64,000 nt of DNA. Origin: Brachionus plicatilis (lineage: Eukaryota; Rotifera; Eurotatoria; Ploima; Brachionidae). How positions within the stretch are numbered: position 1 is the first letter of the stretch; each line of letters opens with the position of its first letter. A program made the position numbers and the translations under genes. Below are positions 60,190-64,000 of the stretch, piece after piece. The notes beneath the pieces were generated by a model. It saw nothing but the letters and a program-made list of their open reading frames with translations. It was not told the DNA's origin and did not search any database. Where the stretch lies: contig QEOQ01000590.1 of the NCBI GenBank assembly GCA_010279815.1, forward strand, positions 247,704 to 311,703. Direction: 5' to 3'.

Positions 60190-62160
60190 CTTTAAATACA
60201 TATAATACACTTTTATGATAAAATTACCTTTTAAACGCTAAAATCTTTATGTATGGTCATGATATTCTATAATAAATTTTTTAAAATCTTATTTAATTCC
60301 TTTTAAGTAATTTTATTAAGGAAGAATATAATTCCGATATGATTTTTATATTCTGATATAGTTCTGAATTGAACAAGCAGTGTTAACTATGAAATTTACT
60401 ATGAAATTACTTTCTTTTACGTTAAATATAATAAATTAAAAATATTTTTTAATCAGTTTACTTAATTGGAAGGAATTTAAAAAGAAGAAAAAAATCAAAT
60501 TTGTGAACTAAAAAAATTTAAATCTGTACCATTTAATTTAGAATGAAAGTAACAAAAATATTGATTTTAATAAATAGAGAAGATTACAAATTAAGAACTT
60601 TTAAATTTGATTTTTTGTTTATTTTTGATTAATTATAGTTCTTTTGTATAAATAATTAGGAAAACAAACTCGGGTATTTAATAGCGTCAAATCATTAGAG
60701 TTTTCATTGAAAACAATTAAGTTTTTTAAGTTTTAATGAATGAAATTGTGTTTATAAGTTTTATTTTGTGGAGAGCAGTTCTTGTTTGAGTTAATAAAAT
60801 TTTGCATAATAGACAAACTTTTAACCGATATCCCCCTTTTTAAAAGGTTTAATAATTTTTGATTTTGAACAAACTTTAATTGTTATTTTTAATTTAAACC
60901 AATTTTTTCACAAATTAGTTATTAATTGTCGAAATTAAATAAGAAATTAATTAATTTTATTACTTATTAAATTAAAATAAAAAATTAAAATAACCAACTT
61001 CTGTCGGTAAGCCGCTTGGAGATCGAGCACTATCCTTTCTGCGAATTCAGTTAAGTTTTTTTTTTCATATAAAAAATTATTTTTCTGAGTTTAAATTGGC
61101 AAAAAAAAATATTAAAAAATAATTTTATGAATTAATTAGTATAAAAAAAATAAAATTTAGTCTAAAAATGAAGCGGTTAGAAATAAAGTCGGTTGATTTT
61201 GTTTTGTTACTTTCAAAACAAAATTTGTTTCTTTCTAAAGATACAAAAAATTTAAGGAACTATCAAGCTTTTTTTTTTGATTATTGTACCTTGTTGCACG
61301 GACAGAGCAAATTTTTAACTGCTAGTAAAATTTTTATTTGATTTTTTCATTAATGTTTTCTACTTTAGTGCTGAATTTCAGAAAGCTTTTAAATTTACAT
61401 TTAGATTAATTAATCGTTGAAAAATTTTGCTAATGCTTTAAATAAATTGTGAATCGAGTGATGATTATCAGTAAACTTCGTAGTGTTTTTTTTTTTTTTT
61501 TAAAATTTAACTTGTTCTATTTCAATGTAAAATATCTGTATAATTAGCTATCAATCAAATTTTCTGTTAAGGACTGAGAAAAATATTTGAAATAAATCAC
61601 TTTTTAGTTACTTTTTCAAGATTGAATAAATTCATTTATTTGAATCGAAAAAAATGAACTATATGTATATGAATTTATATAGTTTCCGTATTCTGAATAA
61701 TTTTTTTTTACAAAAAACTTAAATTTTTTGAAATCATGATGATTTATTCTAAAAACAAAATATATTTAAATAACTCACAAAAAAAAAAAAAATTTTTGCT
61801 AAAGATTTTTTCTAGAACAAACCAAAATTAAAGAAATATTTGCAAAATATATAAAAATATAAAAAACAAAAAAGACATACACAATTTAATTTAAAATTAA
61901 CTGAGCAAAAATACTTCAAAATAAAACAAGTCTGAGCAATTTTTTTCTTATATACACTAATAGAGCGAGATGATGCAGAGCCCTAATTTAGTCGAATTGG
62001 AAATCTTTTCTTCTATTTTTTTACCATCATCAGAGAACTCTTACTGATTTCTTAATGCTTTGAAAATCATAAAATTTTACTCTATGCTTTTTATTTTATT
62101 TAATTTAATTCAAGCATTTAAGATTACTAACTAACTTTATAAATCATTAATTAGAATTTA
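60190..62160. other. 2-kb AT-rich upstream region of COP1, no gene seen
   Basis: Long A and T runs, no coding structure. The COP1 promoter should be in its right part. Confidence 0.4.
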
Positions 62161-62991
62161 ATGTCGAAAAAAGCTCCGTCAAATTCGGCTGTGAGTGCTA
62201 TGTCGACAGCAGCCAGTTCCTCATCGGCTCGAACCCCAATAAGTCGGAATTCAAATGCAAACAGATATTCGAGTAATTCAATTGGAGATAGATCGAACGA
62301 AGTTCCTCCAAATCCTTCACAATCTTCTGCAACCACAAGCGCTAGTACAGATCCATCTAATCCTTTGGAAACAAATGTAACTCCAATTCAGGCCTCGAAC
62401 AACTCAAATGACGCAACTTATAATTCTGCAAAAGAAAATGCTCATAGAATCAAAAAAAGACCCATTACAGGTGTACTCAGCACCGACGCCGATGCCGAAT
62501 TGACTTGGTAAATTTTTTGAAATGAAAAGAAGCTCAAACTTTATTTTAAACTTTAGTCCCATTTGCTTTGACATAATCGATGTAGCTCACGTGACCAAAT
62601 GCGGACACAGTTTTTGCCAAATATGCATCCAGACCGCACTTGAACACACACATAGATGTCCTAAATGCAACACGCCATGCACCATAAATAAAGATGTCTT
62701 TCCAAATTTTACTCGTAATTAAAATTTGACTTTAAATTGGAAAATAAATTCATTCAATTGTTTTTAGTTAATCAAATAATTGAAAGATATAAGGAAGTTT
62801 CAAACAGCAAAAAATTTAAAGTTTCTCAAGCAGTAATATTTATTTTCATAAAAAAAAATTAAATTTAAATTTAAATAAAGACAACCAGTACAATTTTGGA
62901 TTTCATTAATTCGGCTCAAGGCGAATTGAACATTGACGAAGTAAATAATATTATCGAAATTCTGGCTCAAAAAAAAGAAGAGTTAAAATAC
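62161..62991 (+). CDS. COP1: COP1 E3 ubiquitin ligase, N-terminal part (continues past window)
   Basis: Four exons read so far: 62161-62507, 62557-62714, 62768-62832 and 62881-62991, the last ending at a donor. Residues 1-115 are a Ser/Asn-rich leader. The RING-HC finger follows: LTCPICFDIIDVAHVTKCGH, SFCQICIQTAL, HRCPKCNTPC, all eight zinc ligands present. NFLNQIIERYKEVSNSKKFK and TILDFINSAQGELNIDEVNN then match the region before the coiled coil in human COP1. COP1 degrades factors such as c-Jun and ETS proteins through its WD40 domain with DET1-DDB1-CUL4. The coiled coil and WD40 repeats must lie beyond 64000; no further exon is recognisable to the window end. Confidence 0.9.
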
Positions 62992-64000
62992 GTAAGTTTG
63001 ATTTTATTTTATTTTAGTGATAAATATAATAAAATTCATTTAAAATAAATAAAATTTGCCCTAAAAAGCTTAAACCTTTTTCATCATCTGAATTTCTTTT
63101 TAAAAAGGATATTTTTTTTCGGGTAAACCATTTTTAAAAGAATACCTTTCTGTTTAAAATTAATATTTTTTTAAATTTTTTTTAAATGTTTAACTATTTG
63201 TAATGTTTATATTGATTTTTAAACGAACATGATCTTAATTTTCTGATTATTTCTATAAAGCTGTGAATTATTTCATAAGTTTAAGTTTTAAAATTTGAGA
63301 TATGAGCTTATAAATTTAATTATTCTTTTCTTCAAAATTACAACAAATATTTTTTGTCGATAAATAAGTAACATTTTTTAAATGAATTTTTTATAATTAA
63401 TGAAAATTTTTACATTGGCTTATTCAGAAAAATTCTTAAGCCGGTTTCAAAATATTTTTTTAAATCAATATTTGCATCAGTTTAAATTCAATTCATAAAA
63501 GACCAAAAAGATAAAATTTAACTGGAGATAAAAATTAATAGATAAAAATATTTAGTTGAAAAAATTTAATATTAATGCTTAAAATAAAATTAAATTGAAA
63601 TTTTTTAATTGTTTTTTTATTAATGTTTGCATTGTTATAAAATCTTTCCCTATAATTTTTAATAAAATAATACTTATTTAATTATGAGAATATTAAATGA
63701 GAATTATTTAATTTTAAATAAGTAAATTTCATGTATAAATTTACTTTTAAAATCATGATTAGTTTTTTTATTTGTATTTAAATTTTAAAATACACATTTT
63801 AGGTCTTTATTATACAATAAAACACTTCTTAATTAATAGCTTTCTTTTTTATGTCGTTTGAAAAAAAACAAATGATGATTTATTGAAAGAAAGATGCAAA
63901 ATATCTCAAAAAAAATTTAGTTAGAAATAAATTTGTTATTCTTTTAGCTATTAGTAGTTTATAAAGTTTTTTTTTAAATATGATATTGATAATCAAATAA
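62992..64000. other. COP1 intron 4 (partial), no exon seen
   Basis: AT-rich sequence after the GT donor at 62992 to the end of the window. No exon of the coiled-coil region could be read on the plus strand. Confidence 0.5.

Overview
This window looks like nuclear DNA from a small invertebrate animal. It is very AT-rich, and its genes are split by many short GT-AG introns (often 43-60 bp). The protein set is metazoan: GAPVD1, ARMC5, syntaxin-18, COP1, ACTMAP, a PDZ protein with a ZASP motif, Kunitz and SMYD proteins. A spiralian such as a monogonont rotifer would fit, but the sequence alone does not prove it. All exon joins below were read by hand from splice sites, reading phase and remembered family sequences. 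None was checked by alignment software.

Layout. 0.57-10.8 kb (-): GAPVD1, an endocytic RasGAP/VPS9 Rab regulator, missing only its last exon(s); its introns hold MITEs and a LINE stub. 10.8-14.0 kb: AT-rich spacer. 14.0-16.2 kb (+): a PDZ/ZASP-motif protein, then a secreted Kunitz-like protein. 16.4-20.4 kb: hAT transposase pseudogene, a small membrane protein and a fold-back element. 21.4-24.2 kb (+): part of a secreted Cys-rich protein, then a 721-aa Asn/Gln-rich probable nuclear protein. 24.2-28.2 kb: LINE remnant and MITEs. 28.3-33.6 kb (+): an ARM/BTB protein, probably ARMC5. 35.4-37.7 kb (-): an orphan single-pass membrane protein and an uncharacterised 190-aa protein. 38.2-41.4 kb: STX18 (-) and MLYCD (+), divergent from a 154-bp interval. 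41.85-46.1 kb: an apparently complete pogo/jerky-type DNA transposon with an intact four-exon transposase; a hAT MITE sits inside its third intron. 46.4-49.0 kb (-): AprA/PhoPQ-related hydrolase. 50.0-51.8 kb (-): a short SMYD gene and, 17 bp downstream, an HExxH protein. 52.5-55.1 kb (-): a small orphan and ACTMAP. 56.5-58.5 kb: ethanolamine kinase (-) and URM1 (+), divergent. 58.9-60.2 kb: a decayed transposon with TAGTAGATA arrays. 62.2 kb to the end (+): 5' part of COP1.

The host genes are mostly unrelated housekeeping genes, with no metabolic cluster. The most coherent structures are the two divergent promoters, the tightly packed SMYD/HExxH pair and the layered transposons. I see no rRNA, CRISPR array or bacterial operon, and no tRNA that I could recognise by eye.
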